A DNA stretch of 64,000 nucleotides from positions 4,879,556 to 4,943,555 of the forward strand of contig NC_051116.1 of assembly GCF_014839805.1 (NCBI RefSeq). Direction: 5' to 3'. Below, piece after piece: positions 21,405-31,565 of this stretch (positions are counted from its first letter, which is position 1; the number at the start of each line of letters is the position of its first letter). Both the position numbers and the translations under genes were made by a program. This DNA comes from Manduca sexta. Its lineage: Eukaryota; Arthropoda; Insecta; Lepidoptera; Sphingidae. The notes beneath the pieces were generated by a model, which was not told where the DNA came from, did not search any database, and saw only the letters and a list, made by a program, of their open reading frames with translations.

Positions 21405-22420
21405 AATGTTAATTATAGAGACATAAATGGATACTTTCGCCTCTGCCTATCCTTTGGGGACAAAAGTCGTGAGTATATAGTGACTTAATTAAAATAGTTC
21501 GAAGTCGCGGACTAAACCTAGTTACGTAATGTAGATACAAACCCTTAAAAACCGAAGACTGGGTTACAAATTCGTCGGTCAGTCGTACACTGACAAGTGT
21601 CGAGTCGGGGTTAACTCCCCAACTTTACCGCCTGGGGACTTCGCTTGGAGGGTTAAGCGGTTTCAAACCCCCTTTGTTTATTTATTAAGACATATGAAAT
21701 TAATTGTGGTTTTGTGCCATATTTCAAAAAGCATAAATCTTAGAAAGTGGATTTATGATCCATTCATGTATCAAAATTTTGGAATAATATTTTTTTGTGT
21801 AATGTAAAAATGACTGAATATTGATGCAGTTAATATGGTTGTTTAAAAGTCCAGTAATAATAGAAAGTGTTAAAGCAAAAAAGATCTTAAAGTTAGATAA
21901 AACAAAGAGCATATTATTTATCATTATATTTTGCATGTAAATTATACCCTTTCAGTACATTTTTAAAAGTTTTCATAATATATCGCTCGAAATTTTACAT
22001 CAAAAGAATTCTTAAAGTCGCATACAAAGTTCATAGCTCACAAACACAACTCTTGTGTCATAGGTATAAGAGAATACGAAGAATTCTCGTCTGCATTGAC
22101 TTAAAAGAAATATTTCACTCAGTAAAATTCAAATGTTTTCGAGACTATGGAATTCGTCAGCTAACCCCTTACTCATAAACGTTATTTATCTAAGGAGGGA
22201 GCATTGCTGTGGTAACAAGTCTGTTTCTCAGCTTTGTTTATCTGACAGCCAACTAGATTAAAGTCGTATCTCAATATTAGCCAATCACAACGGCCCTGTA
22301 TACGCACTGCAAAGGCTGCCATGCCGTCAGCACTGAAAAATAGACTTATTATCTCAGCAATGTTCCGTCCTTAGATAAATAACGTCTATGAAAAAAGGGG
22401 TAAGTTTTTATTATTCTGCT
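21405..22420. other. No feature recognised
   Basis: Unique sequence. The 21490-21670 part is less AT-rich (GTCGAGTCGGGGTTAACTCC, GGGGACTTCGCTTGGAGGGT) but has no identifiable motif. A run of weak open frames follows near 21724-21936 (-). Confidence 0.35.
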
Positions 22421-22424
22421 GTAA

Positions 22425-22712
22425 CTTCATACAGATGCCGGATACAAGCCTATTACTAAGAAAGGTTTAGGCCTTAGTACTTAGATCTAGAACGATTTTT
22501 CATGCTTCATACAGATGTTCTGTTCGTTTCATGGTTAGGCATGGGTCTCAACTACTGAAAGAGATTAGGCCTTAGTCCACCACGCTGGCCCAGTGCGGAT
22601 TGGTAGACTTCACACATCCTCAAAATTTCTATAGAGATATTCTCAGGCTTGCTGATTTCATCACGATATTTTCGTTCACCGTTAAAACAAGTAATAATTC
22701 ACAAAGAATACA
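22425..22712 (-). repeat. Composite repeat: SINE-C 3' part joined to an unknown 120 bp segment
   Basis: Bases 22535-22712 are the SINE-C body in reverse. The adjoining 22425-22534 (CTTCATACAGATGCCGGATA, GATCTAGAACGATTTTTCAT, then CTTCATACAGATGTTC) is not part of other SINE-C copies. It recurs in the same arrangement at 39868-40150, so the junction was copied as a unit. The plus-strand open frame at 22600-22857 is a by-product. Confidence 0.65.
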
Positions 22713-22896
22713 CACTGTTACACGTAGTATGCGAGCATGGTGGCGAGGATTCAGAGCGGGATGTAGAGAGTGTTCATGTTTAGATACCAGATCTCCAGCA
22801 AGGTGCAGATGGAGACCAACACAATGGCAAGTGACAATTTGGCCTTCTTACCAATAGTGAGAGGATTCAAAGATAAATTTCCCTATTAAAAAAAAG

Positions 22897-22970
22897 CCCA
22901 GCGTGGCGAACTAAGGCCTAAACGCACTCTGTAGTTGACGAGGCCTGTACCCAGCAGTGGAACAGTATTT
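22897..22970 (+). repeat. SINE-C tail fragment
   Basis: CCCAGCGTGGCGAACTAAGG, GACGAGGCCTGTACCCAGCA and GTGGAACAGTATTTAATAT match the SINE-C 3' end. Confidence 0.6.
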
Positions 22971-23044
22971 AATATTGGTATATATATTATTGAAGCTTTG
23001 AGATACAGAACTGAAATCGAATATCGCTTCAACTTTATATTATA

Positions 23045-23250
23045 CTAGCTTTTATTCGGGGCTCCACTGAGTGAAAAAGGTTTTCCCAGGATAAAAGTAC
23101 CGTTTTATACTTTTCCGAAATAAAAAGCAGCCTATAGCACTCAGGAAAAATTTAGCTTCCTATAAGTAATATAAAATCAAATTAGTTAAGCTGTTCCTGA
23201 GATTAGCGCCTTCAAACAAATTCTTCAGCTTTATGTATTATTAGTATCGA
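23045..23250 (-). mobile_element. Short non-autonomous Helitron, 206 bp, A|TC...CTAG|T
   Basis: On the minus strand the left end is TCGATACTAATAATACATAA preceded by A. The body contains AGCTGAAGAATTTG and ATCTCAGGAACAGC. The right end is AATAAAAGCTAG followed by T. It is the same family as the element at 1600-2476 but the 3' hairpin is decayed (GGAGCCCCG). Confidence 0.65.
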
Positions 23251-23259
23251 TCTGTACTA

Positions 23260-24285
23260 TTATCAATAAAAGACCCGTGCAAACAAAATCATTATTAAAG
23301 TAGGTATTCGATTTTTTTTTCCGTACTATCATGTATAAATATTCAATTTATGCCTTGAATACCGCATACCTTTCGATCCGTTTTTGTTATTTACAAAAAA
23401 ATACACCATCAAAATAACACCTTTAAAAAACTGTTATTCCGTAACAGGTACGCGATATAAATCACACGATACACGTGACGCGGCCGAAATTAAATGTCGG
23501 CTAATTTATTCTGTTAAAAAATATACGTTTGGAAAAGATCCAAAACTGGCTGTCAGTGGCAAAGAAAATGACTGTTTTTTATAGTTCTTAAATGGTATTG
23601 CGGGTAATCTTCGTATTTAGAAAACATTCGCGGAGATTTTAAGTAAAAGATAGATAAAATACTAGCATGGTATGGTAATAGGTACGTTCAGTGATAATAT
23701 ATCAATTAGTAGGTAATTATACAAATTGGTTAAAACGAAATAAATGTAAGAAAAAAGGATCTTAAAAACTAAAAATTGTATAAAACATTGTTTAGATTTT
23801 TAATCATTAATATACATATGTGTATTAAGTATACGAAGTATTATCGATACATTTAAATTATTCACATATTATCTATTATATTTTTAAAATATTTCCTTTA
23901 CCACACAACATTTATACCTCCTAAACCTATCTATATAAATTCAAACCGACCTAACCTATAAAAACGTAACAGCGTCACATAAAATGGCGGAATTTCAAAA
24001 TGGCCGTCCCTATTATGCCATAGAACAATGAACGCCACTCTAGCGAAGAGCCCTGGCGCCTTGGAGTACCCTTGGCCACTATACAAGGGGATTGCATGAA
24101 AAAATCCGGGTACAAGCCGACAAAATTACCGAGCTTGCAATAAGGGGACATTATTCTCTTAATTTTTTGAATTTGCGAAATCCGTTGGGCGTAGAATGGT
24201 TTCTTGTTTAGTGGATAAATGTTTATTTTCGGCGAATCTTTTTATAGTATCATAATGTAGAGGTTGAATTAATTTAATTTGTTTT
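23260..24285. other. No feature recognised
   Basis: Strongly AT-rich. The open frame at 23384-23584 (+) has no motif. The patch near 23990-24060 (AAATGGCGGAATTTCAAAAT, GAGCCCTGGCGCCTTGGAGT) is unique. Confidence 0.35.
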
Positions 24286-24286
24286 G

Positions 24287-24345
24287 ACTGCTTTGGCGAC
24301 GTAGTTGTTTTGCGAAGACGTGCTGAAGTCGTGGTTCCAATCTCC
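24287..24345 (+). repeat. SINE-A head fragment
   Basis: GACTGCTTTGGCGACGTAGT and GTGGTTCCAATC correspond to the SINE-A tRNA-like head with its A-box and B-box regions. The SINE body is missing. Confidence 0.5.
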
Positions 24346-24374
24346 GGATATTTTTTTTCGTCTATTGAATCCCG

Positions 24375-24676
24375 CAGTCTATATCAAGGGAAACCTACGA
24401 ATGGAATACTGAAATGCTTAACGACTGTAGGCGTCTGGAGGAAAGTTGAGAGTGGATATCTGGGGGAAAGAGTTGTGGGAGGAAGAAAGGAACCCGTATA
24501 AGATTGGCGAAGGGGCCAAGGCCAGGAAATGTTCGCGAGTCCTCATAGGTCTTAATTTGTATTTACATGAGGTATACATACTGAACTGTGTGCTTAGGGC
24601 CGCGGCAAATGTGCCTTTATACATGGACATCTGTACATTTGTTTTGAAGACCGAGGGCACAAGAATTGCTTTGTGA
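24375..24676 (+). repeat. Unknown dispersed repeat with a decayed coding segment (copy 1)
   Basis: It is clearly related to 54545-54850 on the other strand: GGAAAGTTG, GGGGAAAGAGTTGTGGGAGG, GAAGGCCAGGAAATGTTCGC and ATGAGGTATACAT in both. The frame that stays open here (24446-24676) contains KARKCSR, which the other copy also has in one frame. I do not recognise the protein. Confidence 0.45.
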
Positions 24677-24679
24677 ATA

Positions 24680-26200
24680 ATCTCCGGATATTATTAACAC
24701 GAAATCTGTAATTTGTGTCCAATTTCCAATAATCTCTCCACATCTTACATGAGACATAACTGGCGTATTATGGGTGTTAAAAAACCTCTGCCTCTCCTTA
24801 AAAATGGAAAGGCGTAATACTACATACGATTACACTCTCCTGATAAATATTTTCATTAATCCAGCTAAATATAATCACGAAACGACAAGTTTTAATTTGA
24901 TAACATATTTATATAATACTAGGCACAAAGTTCCAAAAATGAGGCCTAATTATGAGTTATTTAACGTTCAAAAAGTTGTTAGTTATTTAATTATGTATTA
25001 AATATGCCCTACTTTCAGGTTTCCACGGTTAGAATTTAGGAAAATGATTTACAAGCTTCAATTTATCGTGAGCATTTTTACACGAATAAATTGCTTTATT
25101 ACGCTCTGTGAGGACTTTGTTGGGAATTTTAATATATTAAAAGTAACCTGCCTGGCTTTGTTGTATATGATGGCGTTGAGATGATGAGTTCGATTTCCAT
25201 GTCAGGAAGTGATATTGGGTTGTCTTTTGGTCTAGGATCTGGTATCGTGTTCAGAAAATGGCTATTAGGTAGTCCCCTATTAGGTAGGATGTACCATAGC
25301 TGACGAAATATGTGAAACTTATCAACTTACACTATAAAACAGAAAATGGCGTAACGTTACGTATATATATTATGTAAAAATATGATTTGTTAGGAATTTA
25401 AAAATAATTGAACTTAAGTTGGCGGTTTCGTCTAATCTTTACATTTATTACCATTCAATATTAACACATTGTTTGTAGCAGTCATGATTTGGCAACAAAT
25501 TTTGGAGTCAAATCTAGATTCAGTACTAACCCTAGCGATAGTCATTATTATATGTTTTGATTGTATTCTGTGACTATCTAAAAATATATAAAGCAATAGT
25601 AAACAATTGACCAAGCTAAAGTGAGTGGAAATTAGCCAGACGAGGTTTCCTCCACAATACCAGGGTATGCCTACTTTTATATGCCTTTATCGAAAATTAT
25701 TTTTAATTTATATGAAGCTTTAATGTTGCAAGAAAAATGTGAGAAACCGCGTAAACATGACAATTCTAAAGACGTGGTCTGACGTCTGCAAATCCAAACT
25801 TCTAGGCTAGCGAAATGTACAAAAGACCACTCTAAAAATGCTTTCCTAATCATGTGCTCAAAATCATTCACACATATCCTATCAAGTAAATGATAAAATT
25901 CACAATTAATTGTTGATACAAATTGAACTGCACAAACCATTTCGATGAAACAACTTGTATTACTTTCAAACGAAGTACCAATTCAATATAAAGAATCAAG
26001 ACGAACTCCAAACAAATTGACGTCTTATAAAGGGGACGGTTACGTATTTCCCCCAAATCGAGTGAGATTATGTAAATTGGAAAAATTCTATAAATCGAAT
26101 ATTTCATTTTATTTAAATCTGCTTTTCTATTTGATTTCTATTTCGTCATTTACTGTTGCAGCCTATCAGTCTGCGAGTAATCAGATCATTCTATTTATTT
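24680..26200. other. No gene recognised; faint SINE traces
   Basis: AT-rich. At about 25140-25250 the phrases GTTCGATTTCC and AGTGATATTGGGTT suggest a heavily decayed SINE-A copy. Overlapping open frames at 25677-26211 on both strands show no domain features. Confidence 0.3.
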
Positions 26201-26203
26201 GTT

Positions 26204-26420
26204 GGTGGTAGGATATATTTGATATAGCGGGTTTTAACAAAGTGTTAAAACCCGCTATAATGGCTCACGTAAGTGTGTCGCGTTCCGGGATCAGCCTGTA
26301 TATATTCCGTTCCAACTGGCCGGCATAATTGTGTCGAATGCTGAGGGGTAATCATCTCTCGTCAGTTGACATTCTATTGGATGACACTCTACTTACCATC
26401 AATCAGTAAATTTATTACGA
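26204..26420 (+). repeat. LT2 repeat with a 17 bp perfect palindrome
   Basis: It starts TTGGTGGTAGGATATATTTG. Where other copies have the ATAGCGACCACCGTACACAA segment, this copy has an inverted duplication (arms 26223-26239 and 26243-26259). The rest follows the family: GTGTCGCGTTCCGGGATCAG, CATAATTGTGTCGAATGC, ACTCTACTTACCATCA. Confidence 0.75.
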
Positions 26421-26726
26421 TGGACGTAACAGTTGATTGTAAAACAAAACACTTACACACCCCTTTATCTGCGTAGGCGTTAGCGTGCCCACTTTTCACT
26501 AATGATTTTTTCTAAATAATCTAACTATAATTATTGACATATGAATTTCTTTTACCAAACTCATGTTGTACTTTCGTCTACATACAAGATGATTACGTAT
26601 TATATTAACTTAGCCACTGGGCATATCGTATGTACATACAGACTTTTGATCTAATATCAAGGTAAAGAATATAGATGTCTGAGGTATTTATTTATTTGTA
26701 ATAAGGTACACCAACAGCACTACATA

Positions 26727-26956
26727 TTACACACACAACATCACGCATTTATCCCCGAAGGGGTATGCAGAGGCGCAATTAGGGCACCCACTTTTCGCTA
26801 AGTGTGTTCCGTCCCATGATGTAATAGGAGGCGAGCCTCTCGCCATGGAAGGCACAAATTCCAGACTCCAGGCGGATACTGAGTAGAAAAACCCAAATAT
26901 CACTTTGCCCGATCCGGGATTTGAAACCAGGAAAACCACGCCACCGAGGCAGTCAT
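26727..26956 (-). repeat. SINE-A copy with deletion in the tRNA head
   Basis: On the minus strand the head starts GACTGCCTCGGTGGCGT, then jumps into the B-box region (GGTTTCAAATCCCGG), so about 45 bases between the A and B boxes are missing. The body and the CCCCTTCGGGGATAAATGCG tail are intact. Confidence 0.75.
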
Positions 26957-27124
26957 ATTACATCAACCAATGTTATAAAAAAAGTAATAAGGCATCTGAT
27001 TACACGAAAAAAGTCAAAGTTGGCAGATTTACGTACCTTGGAAGTTTCTAGGACAATTTTAGGTAATGTAGGTTTCCTCATATTTTCATTCACTGTTGAA
27101 GTAAACGATAATTGACAGAAGATT

Positions 27125-27470
27125 AACAATGACTGATCATACTATAGTAATGAAATAGTTTCAAAATTTAATTTTTCACCTCTTGTATCCATTCACATTA
27201 TTAGACACTCAAAAACAAATTTTAATTTACATAAATTAAGATCCATTTCGGTTAATATCCAATATCAATTACACTGTTTGACACGTATCAACAATAGCTT
27301 AGTGGTTTTGGGAGTAAATTAAATTGTAAAACAAAATCGCTTTAAACCGCGTATAATTATAACATAAACGTTTTAGCTAATCAGTTTATGAATATGCAAA
27401 TGTGGAAAGAAAGAATCATCATATAGGGCTGAGCAAAGCGATCAAAATATTTGGTACGATGCTGTTTTAA
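27125..27470. other. No feature recognised
   Basis: AT-rich sequence. A short SINE-C trace in reverse (CACTGTTGAAGTAAACGATA) lies just left of it at about 27068-27120. Confidence 0.35.
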
Positions 27471-27475
27471 AACGG

Positions 27476-28053
27476 GTGATAGCCTAGTTGAGTGTAGAAC
27501 GGACTGCCGAGACGAATGTCCGCAGGTTCAAAACGCACGCACCAGTGACTTTTATAGTTATCTATATATATAAAAATGAATCTCTATTTCCCTTGGTCAT
27601 CGCATCACGCGTGAACGGCTGGACCGATTTCACTATTTTTTTTTTCGTTATGTTTGTTATTGTCAGAAGATTCTTATGAAAGAAAAAAATAAGGAAGTTG
27701 AGCACAACATTAGAAAATTTAAGAAAACTTAACGACAATATTAAGTTTTACATAGCTGTCAGTTGGTTGACATAACTGTCAGCGATTGATATAATGTGGG
27801 CAGCAAATTTATAGTTAATACAGGACAACGTCTGTCGGGTCAGCTAGTGTGTGTATAATTTATGAATTGTTTGCTTAACGGTGAAGAAAATTATCGTGAG
27901 TCAACCCGCATATCTGGGAAATTCTCTAAAAATTTAGAGGGTATGTGAATACTACCAATCCCCACTAGACCAGCGCGGTGGACTAAGGCCGTATCATTCT
28001 TAGTAGTAGACGGAGCGTCCTGCGCAGTTGAATAGTATATAATACAGGGTTAA
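27476..28053 (+). repeat. SINE-C copy interrupted by a Helitron
   Basis: The head (GATAGCCTAGTTGAGTGTAG, CGGACTGCCGAGACGAATGT, GCAGGTTCAAAAC) lies at 27476-27560. The body resumes at 27848 (GTGTGTATAATTTATGAATT) and runs to the AATACAGGG tail. The 287 bp between is the Helitron listed separately. Confidence 0.8.
27561..27847 (+). mobile_element. Non-autonomous Helitron, 287 bp, nested in SINE-C
   Basis: The boundaries are exact because the flanking SINE-C is known. The host A precedes TCTATATATATAAAAATGAA and CTAG is followed by the host T. The small hairpin GACA-ACGTC-TGTC lies about 10 bases before the 3' end (GGGTCAGCTAG). The internal phrase GTGAACGGCTGGACCGATTT is typical of lepidopteran Helitrons as I recall them. 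There is no coding sequence and no target duplication. Confidence 0.85.
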
Positions 28054-28083
28054 TTAAATTATATTACTAACTATCTGTTATAA

Positions 28084-28185
28084 TATATTGACCTATTATT
28101 GGGCACTGATCTTCTCTACTACTTATAGGGTTCAACCCTTAGTTCACGCTGGTATAGTGCGTATTGGGAGATTTCACATAACCTA
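28084..28185 (-). repeat. SINE-C tail fragment, decayed
   Basis: TTGGGCACTGATCTTCTCTA, CAACCCTTAGTTCACGCTGG and TATTGGGAGATTTCACAT match the SINE-C 3' half in reverse. Confidence 0.6.
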
Positions 28186-28378
28186 CAGCTTTAGTTGATA
28201 TGAATTCTATAGTCTCAAAAACATTTGAGTTATTAAGTTGAATATTTCTTTTAAATTAATGGAGCTAAGACTTCTTCGAAAATTTAATAGAGAATTGTAC
28301 ACGTTTGAACGCATATTTCTTTAAAAAAACGTTGATCATACATTAAAATAATAATATGAACTAAAATATAATACTGAG

Positions 28379-28638
28379 ACTGCCTCGGTGGCGTAGTTGT
28401 ATTGCATGTCCGGTACAATAGCGCTCCGAGGTCCTGGGTTCGAATCCCGGGTCGGGCAAAGTGATATTTGGGTTTTTCTGCTCAGTATCAGCCCGGAGTC
28501 TGGAATTTGAGCCCGATATGGCGATAGGCTCGCCCCCTATCACATCATGGGACGGAACATACTTGGCGAAAAGTGGGTGCCCTAGTTGCGCCTCTGCATA
28601 CCCCTTCGGGGATAAAATGCGTGATGTTATGTATGTAT
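28379..28638 (+). repeat. SINE-A copy, full length
   Basis: The head is ACTGCCTCGGTGGCGTAGTT with B box GGTTCGAATCCCGGG. The body is GTTTTTCTGCTCAGTATCAG, GGCGATAGGCTCGCCCCCTA and GCGAAAAGTGGGTGCCC. The tail is GCATACCCCTTCGGGGATAA then ATGTATGTAT. It differs little from the copy at 36467-36727, suggesting recent activity. Confidence 0.85.
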
Positions 28639-28639
28639 A

Positions 28640-29030
28640 TAATACTGAGCTATAAAAATCTCTGCTTCACACAGTATGTACAAGCTTCATACCCGAACGA
28701 TAATTTTGATTCCATATATCGCATTATATAGATTAATATGTCTTTTGCATTATTCATGTGTTTGAGCGATAAAACTTGCCTAAATTAATGGTGTTTCTGC
28801 TTACAAAGGATTTCTGAATATCGTGTAACATACGAAGCAATAAAATCTAACAAAAAGTCAGATTTTTAGTAGCTAACGACTATGTTAAGTGTACAATTAA
28901 ATACTAAGACCAGCTAGTTACTTACCTCGTGGAAAAGTTATACGATTATAAAAAAATCACAATTCATAGATTACTTATTTCGATATGATAGGCTGTGGAA
29001 CTATCATTATAGCATAAATTTCAATCTCAA
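28640..29030. other. No feature recognised
   Basis: AT-rich sequence with no repeat or gene that I can support. Confidence 0.35.
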
Positions 29031-29036
29031 ACAAAT

Positions 29037-29175
29037 TGTTGTGTGTATATATCCGGTTCCAATAGGCCGGCATAATTGTGTCGACTGCCGAGGGGCAATC
29101 ATCTCTTGTCAGTCGACATTCCATTAAACCCCACTCCACTTACCATCAGGTGCAGTGGTGCCGTGCCCGAAAAAA
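29037..29175 (+). repeat. LT2 3' part
   Basis: GTGTATATATCCGGTTCCAA, GGCATAATTGTGTCGACTGC, TTGTCAGTCGACATTCCATT and CTCCACTTACCATCAGGTGC are in family order. The 5' hairpin part is absent. Confidence 0.7.
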
Positions 29176-29395
29176 AATCGATTGTTATATTACTGAGAGT
29201 ACAACGTACTACACTCGTGATCTTAAGATATAGGTAAGTCTCACACTTATAAATAATTACACTGGCTTGAAATCTGGCACACTGCTTAGCAACAAAAATA
29301 GACGAATGTATACGTACTTTTAAATTAGAAAAATTCTAAACTCAGGATTCAAACTCTGGGCCTTAATTCAGTCTTGTGTGTTTTTGAATCAAATA

Positions 29396-29715
29396 CACTA
29401 ATAAGCTGTGGAACGATCTGCCAAGACAAATGTCCGCAGGTTCAAATCCCAAGGGCACACACTTCTGACTTTTCTAAAAAAATATGTGTGTACTGTGTAT
29501 TCTTTGTGAATTATCGCTTGCTTTAACGGTGAAGGAAAACGTTATGAGGAAACCTGCATACCTGAGAAATTCGCTATAGGAATTTTCGAGGGTGTGTGAA
29601 GTCTACCAATCCGCACTAGGCCAGCGTGGTGGACTAAGGCCTAATCCCTCTCAGTAGTAGAGGAGGCCCGTGCCCAACAATGGGACAGTATATAATATAG
29701 GGCTGATATTATATT
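29396..29715 (+). repeat. SINE-C copy
   Basis: The damaged head (CTAATAAGCTGTGGAACGAT) is followed by an intact B box (GGTTCAAATCCC), the body and the TATAATATAGGGCTGATATT tail. Confidence 0.8.
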
Positions 29716-29833
29716 ATATACACTAACAATAGGGATCTGAATGGGGTTGATCCCAAACTGTGCGGTAAAAAAATGCTACCACTAGTCCTCTACTACTACC
29801 ACTACGACCAGTAGAATCAACTTTCTACTTAAT

Positions 29834-29935
29834 ATCAGCCCAGAGCGTGGAATTTGTGACCGATATAGAGATAGGCTTACCCCCGTCACATGGAACGGAA
29901 CACAGTGGCGAAAATGGATGGACTGGCTGCTCCAC
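29834..29935 (+). repeat. SINE-A body fragment
   Basis: TATCAGCCCAGAGCGTGGAA, GATATAGAGATAGGCTTACC and CACATGGAACGGAACACAGT match the SINE-A body. Confidence 0.6.
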
Positions 29936-29999
29936 TGCCTAGATCATGATTTTGTCACCCGCTTTGCTATGGAGGGAAGTGGACAGTTAATATTTCCAA

Positions 30000-30235
30000 C
30001 TTCTCCCTATCTTTCTATTTGATTAATTTCGTTGCGGGATAATGAAAAATTAGGTTTCCCTGAGACTCGCCAAGCTTCACTGTTCGGTGTCATAAAATGC
30101 GTGCTACTGCTGATCCTGGCTTACAGGAGTTGTAGGGGTAGGTGTGAGGGTGGGAAAGTCTACAAAGTCTGCTTCTCTGCCTACGCCTTCGGGGGTAAAG
30201 GCGTGAAGTGCATATATACGGACTCTCATTACAAG
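30000..30235 (+). repeat. SINE-A-like variant tail, second copy at 49945-50100
   Basis: TTTCTATTTGATTAATTTCG, GTTTCCCTGAGACTCGCCAA, GCTTCACTGTTCGGTGTCAT and ACTGCTGATCCTGGCTTACA recur at 49945-50100. The end (GCCTACGCCTTCGGGGGTAA, GGCGTGAAGTGCATATA) resembles the SINE-A tail, so this is probably a SINE subfamily with a different middle. Confidence 0.55.
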
Positions 30236-30273
30236 AATCCTGGTGACGTATGATCTCTCATGTATAAAGAATT

Positions 30274-30426
30274 TGTAGTAAAAATAATGAAATACTATAT
30301 GTGAAATGAAAAATACGGATAAATTCAGAGAATGTTTTTTTATCATTGAGCACTTGTTTTACATGAGTTGACATAAGACATTTATGTTAATTTTTAAATT
30401 ATATTCGAACAAGAGGTTCTACAACA
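30274..30426 (-). repeat. 3' LTR of the copia element
   Basis: In element orientation it begins TGTTGTAGAACCTCTTG and ends TTTTTACTACA, giving TG...CA ends. It is 153 bp long and matches the 5' LTR except for one T less in a T run and three bases missing near 30388. Such a short LTR is within the copia range. Confidence 0.95.
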
Positions 30427-30437
30427 TATCCTCCCTT
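30427..30437 (-). promoter_or_regulatory. Polypurine tract
   Basis: In element orientation AAGGGAGGATA lies directly before the 3' LTR. This is the expected position and composition of the primer for plus-strand DNA synthesis. Confidence 0.8.
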
Positions 30438-30507
30438 AATAAATTAAAAACATAAATAACAATATAGTAAAATACAGTTTCTTATAAAACTAATACATAA
30501 CTATGTA

Positions 30508-30957
30508 TTAACTCATACCCATGCCTTTCATGCATTTGATATGCTTTATTGGACATAATGGCTTTGCCAGCAAATCTGCAGGTAGCTCATCTGTAGGCAT
30601 ATACATTAATTCTACAACCTTGTCATTAACTTTTTCCCTAACAAAATGAAACTTTACATCAATGTGCTTAGTCCTATTGTGATAGACTGGATTCAATGCA
30701 AGTTTTTGCGCACTTTGACTATCAGAGAAAATAACAACATTTGGTGATTTACCAGTTACTTCAGTGACAAAACGTTTTATAAAACAAGCTTCTTTAGTGG
30801 CTGAAGTTAAAGCCATGTATTCGGCTTCTGCCGAAGATAAAGCAATAGTAGGCTGCTTCCGTGATTCCCAAGATATTGGACCACATGCGAACTCGAAATA
30901 AAAATCCAGTGTATGAACGTCGATCAACTGGACAATTTGCCCAATCTGCATCTGCAT
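30508..30957 (-). pseudogene. Copia RNase H segment (third frame piece)
   Basis: This frame carries the RNase H end of Pol. The tokens are SSAEAEYMAL (catalytic Glu region), DSQSA (catalytic Asp) and the KHIDVKFH motif near the C-terminus, with a stop at the expected end about 80 bases before the LTR. True homology starts near 30911. Upstream of that point the continuing Pol frame is the one listed at 30794-31486. The change of frame coincides with a T run (TTTTT in element orientation) that is one base longer than the continuous frame needs. Confidence 0.85.
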
Positions 30958-31486
30958 AAGCTTGTAGTTTAGAATCTTCCACTTTCCTATAAGTTATACC
31001 AACATCTTTAGTGGCACTTAAATAGCGAAGACACCGCTTAGCAGCACGCCAGTGACTCTGATCGTTGTTTGTATTAAATTGGCTCAAATAACTTACTGTA
31101 TAAGCTATATCTGGTCTCGTGTTAACAGCCAAAAACATGAGAGATCCAATTAGAGCTTGATATGAATCATTAGACTCACCTGTACCAGGTTCTAATTTCT
31201 TTAATGCAAGTGGTGTTGAAATACCTTTGCAATCTTGCATAGGATATTTCTTCAACAACTTTTCTATATATGTTCTTTGATATAATTTTATAGAATTTTC
31301 TTGCGAACATATATTTATTCCCGTAAAGAAACTAATTATACCTAAATCTTTTGTTGTAAAATATTTTCCAAAATCACATTTAAACTTCTCAAACGTCACA
31401 TTGTCTTTATAAATAACAACAATGTCATCTACATAAACTGCCAGTATTAAACAGTTTTTATTCGAAATCTTTTGGTAAAAACACAA
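30794..31486 (-). pseudogene. Copia reverse transcriptase / RNase H start (second frame piece)
   Basis: It contains the reverse transcriptase active-site motif YVDD at residues 18-21 and downstream copia RT blocks (SLMFLAVNTRPDIAY). The start of RNase H follows (ADADWA, first catalytic Asp). After YTGF near 30912 the frame leaves the homologous path and runs on to a chance stop. Between 31494 and 31580 a third register carries the RT segment LYGLKQAPRAW. The join at about 31493 coincides with a T run one base short. The ATG-less start used here has no meaning for expression. Confidence 0.88.
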
Positions 31487-31565
31487 GGTTCAGAAGGAGT
31501 TTGAATAAATCCAATAGCCAACAAAGTTTGTTTTAACTTTGTATTCCAGGCTCTTGGTGCCTGTT

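Noticed and set aside
25677..26211. Overlapping open frames on both strands as a gene
   Set aside because: Short, AT-driven residues, no domain, splice or promoter evidence.
28379..28450. tRNA gene prediction from A and B boxes
   Set aside because: It is the head of SINE-A; the stems do not form a cloverleaf and the same head recurs in many SINE copies.
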